DNA of 33,228 nt from positions 1-33,228 of the forward strand of contig JAKLEM010000018.1 in the NCBI GenBank assembly GCA_022711655.1, written 5' to 3'. The position numbers and the translations under genes are program-made. The notes below the pieces were generated by a model, which saw only the letters and a program-made list of their open reading frames with translations, was not told where the DNA came from and searched no databases. The DNA comes from Candidatus Auribacterota bacterium. GTDB taxonomy: Bacteria > Auribacterota > Ancaeobacteria > Ancaeobacterales > Ancaeobacteraceae. Each line of letters begins with the position of its first letter. The stretch's first letter is position 1. This document shows, piece after piece, positions 32,341 to 33,228 of this stretch.

Positions 32341-32904
32341 TTAGTGAACCGTGATCCTGTCTTTCAATGCGTCATACTTCTTCTCGCCGATCCCATCCAC
32401 ATTCATCAGATCCTTTGCCTCACGGAAAGGGCGAGACTTGCGATGCTCGACGATCCGCGACGCGATCTTAGGGCCGATACCGGGAAGCCTGTCGAGCTCT
32501 TCGCCGGTCGCAGTGTTGATATTCACCGCGCCGACCCCCGCTGCGCTGTCCCGCGATCTCTTGGCGAGCGGCACGGCTACGACAGCTCCTTCCGTTTCGA
32601 TCGGCCTGTCCGCGACTGCCTGAACATCCGCATCGACCAGCGGCACCGCGCGATCGATAACATCGCTAGCCGGCGCCCCCTTCTTCACGCGATAAACGCC
32701 GGGATGGAGAACGGCCCCCGAAACGGTAACCGACAGTTCCGTCGGAGTCCCGCGACTTTCTCCGCCCACCTCTGTTTTGCCCCCCGCAGGGGCCGCAGCA
32801 GCGCCACAGTAGAGGTTTTTGAACCAAAGAACAACCACTCCGGAAAGGAAAGCCGCCGCCAGAAAGGTGATGACGATCTTTTCCTGCCGCGTCAGGTCGA
32901 ACAT
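32341..32904 (-). CDS. comEA: ComEA-type DNA-binding protein (SLBB plus helix-hairpin-helix)
   Basis: A 187-residue protein anchored by one N-terminal membrane segment (about 10-28). A soluble-ligand-binding beta-grasp (SLBB) region follows at about 56-112 (LSVTVSGAVLHPGVYRVKKG). The C-terminal 60 residues are the paired helix-hairpin-helix of ComEA: VNINTATGEELDRLPGIGPK (128-147), then FREAKDLMNVDGIGEKK. In competent bacteria ComEA binds incoming double-stranded DNA in the periplasm. No comEC is visible here. The ribosome-binding site is weak. Confidence 0.92.
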   Translation of the reverse strand: MFDLTRQEKIVITFLAAAFLSGVVVLWFKNLYCGAAAAPAGGKTEVGGESRGTPTELSVTVSGAVLHPGVYRVKKGAPASDVIDRAVPLVDADVQAVADRPIETEGAVVAVPLAKRSRDSAAGVGAVNINTATGEELDRLPGIGPKIASRIVEHRKSRPFREAKDLMNVDGIGEKKYDALKDRITVH

Positions 32905-32914
32905 TATGTCAGTA

Positions 32915-33148
32915 TCAATCCCAGAAGAACGTTTCGCCGCCGCTCATCCCCTGGCTGATCGAATTGACAATGAACTTCACCCCTTCAAGCGGAAGCACGA
33001 CCGCCCGGCCGGTCGCCTGCAGCGGCTGCCTTGTCGCATCGGCGACCGTATTGCAGGCCCCGTTCACGGTCTCGGTCAGATCCGCCGCAAAGGCCGCCCA
33101 ACAGCTCATGACTGCTGCAGCTACCAGTACCCCGAACACTTTCTTCAT
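32915..33148 (-). CDS. Small secreted protein of unknown function
   Basis: A 77-residue protein with a signal peptide (VFGVLVAAAVMSCWAAFA, cleavage near residue 21). The mature part (DLTETVNGACNTVADATRQP onward) has one cysteine and a mildly amphipathic helix, ending GGETFFWD. A GGAGGGG ribosome-binding site precedes the ATG. No family recognised. It is placed between leuS and comEA, 21 and 10 bases away. Confidence 0.75.
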   Translation of the reverse strand: MKKVFGVLVAAAVMSCWAAFAADLTETVNGACNTVADATRQPLQATGRAVVLPLEGVKFIVNSISQGMSGGETFFWD

Positions 33149-33169
33149 ACGCCCCTCCCTTCCTCTTAT

Positions 33170-33228
33170 TTATTTGACGACAACGTTCACCAGTTTGTTC
33201 GGCACCGAGACCACTTTCACGATCTCTT
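33170..33228 (-). CDS. leuS: C-terminal end of leucyl-tRNA synthetase (partial)
   Basis: The last 18 sense codons of a minus-strand gene entering from the right edge end in TAA at 33172-33170. They read EIVKVVSVPNKLVNVVVK, which matches the usual LeuRS C-terminus (a basic-hydrophobic strand, a VP-x-KL-x-N turn, then a final valine-rich strand). The identification rests only on this short tail. Confidence 0.65.
   Translation of the reverse strand, partial: EIVKVVSVPNKLVNVVVK

Overview
The window is a GC-rich, gene-dense bacterial chromosome segment. All supported genes are on the minus strand except one plus-strand hemW-like gene. An outer-membrane lipid-transport (Mla-type) system, lipoproteins and a Tat leader indicate a diderm. 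The 2652-residue protein carries a signal-peptide-like N-terminus ending in an ALAP motif and contains a histidine-kinase core; from memory this style of giant protein is typical of Candidatus Omnitrophota (PVC group). That assignment is inference only; no rRNA is present to confirm it.

Layout in window coordinates. 1-2208: mlaD (cut by the edge), an mlaF-like ATPase and mlaE, transcribed mlaE to mlaD. 2256-3947: argS. 3978-4132: a 155-bp palindromic three-stem element. 4143-9172: a housekeeping cluster transcribed rplU, rpmA, obgE, proB, proA, nadD, rsfS, with many 4-base overlaps, a good promoter before rplU and a terminator between rpmA and obgE. 9272-10393: hemW-like, divergent from rplU. 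10403-20620: a large lipoprotein with an alpha/beta-hydrolase domain, and upstream of it the giant kinase, which has a perfect-consensus promoter. 20794-21927: a small ferredoxin and a metallo-beta-lactamase-fold protein, ending in a strong terminator. 22009-28154: a signalling cluster reading merR-like, kinase, kinase, NtrC-type sigma-54 activator, then a Tat-leader AmrS-type radical SAM protein. 28203-28391: a second, multi-hairpin palindromic element. 28487-33228: an envelope-flavoured run: leuS tail, small secreted protein, comEA, PilZ protein, small secreted coiled-coil protein, Ala/Gly-rich lipoprotein, PAP2 phosphatase, BFN-domain protein and DUF2252 lipoprotein.

The most unusual features are: (1) the giant protein, which joins a histidine kinase core to a region resembling class II fructose-1,6-bisphosphatase (GlpX) that appears to have lost metal ligands; (2) an MlaF-like ATPase with substitutions at the Q-loop, signature, catalytic-glutamate and H-loop positions; (3) rsfS, which seems to start at AUC behind a perfect Shine-Dalgarno sequence; (4) two unrelated, highly structured palindromic intergenic elements. 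No tRNA, rRNA, CRISPR array or transposase gene was seen.
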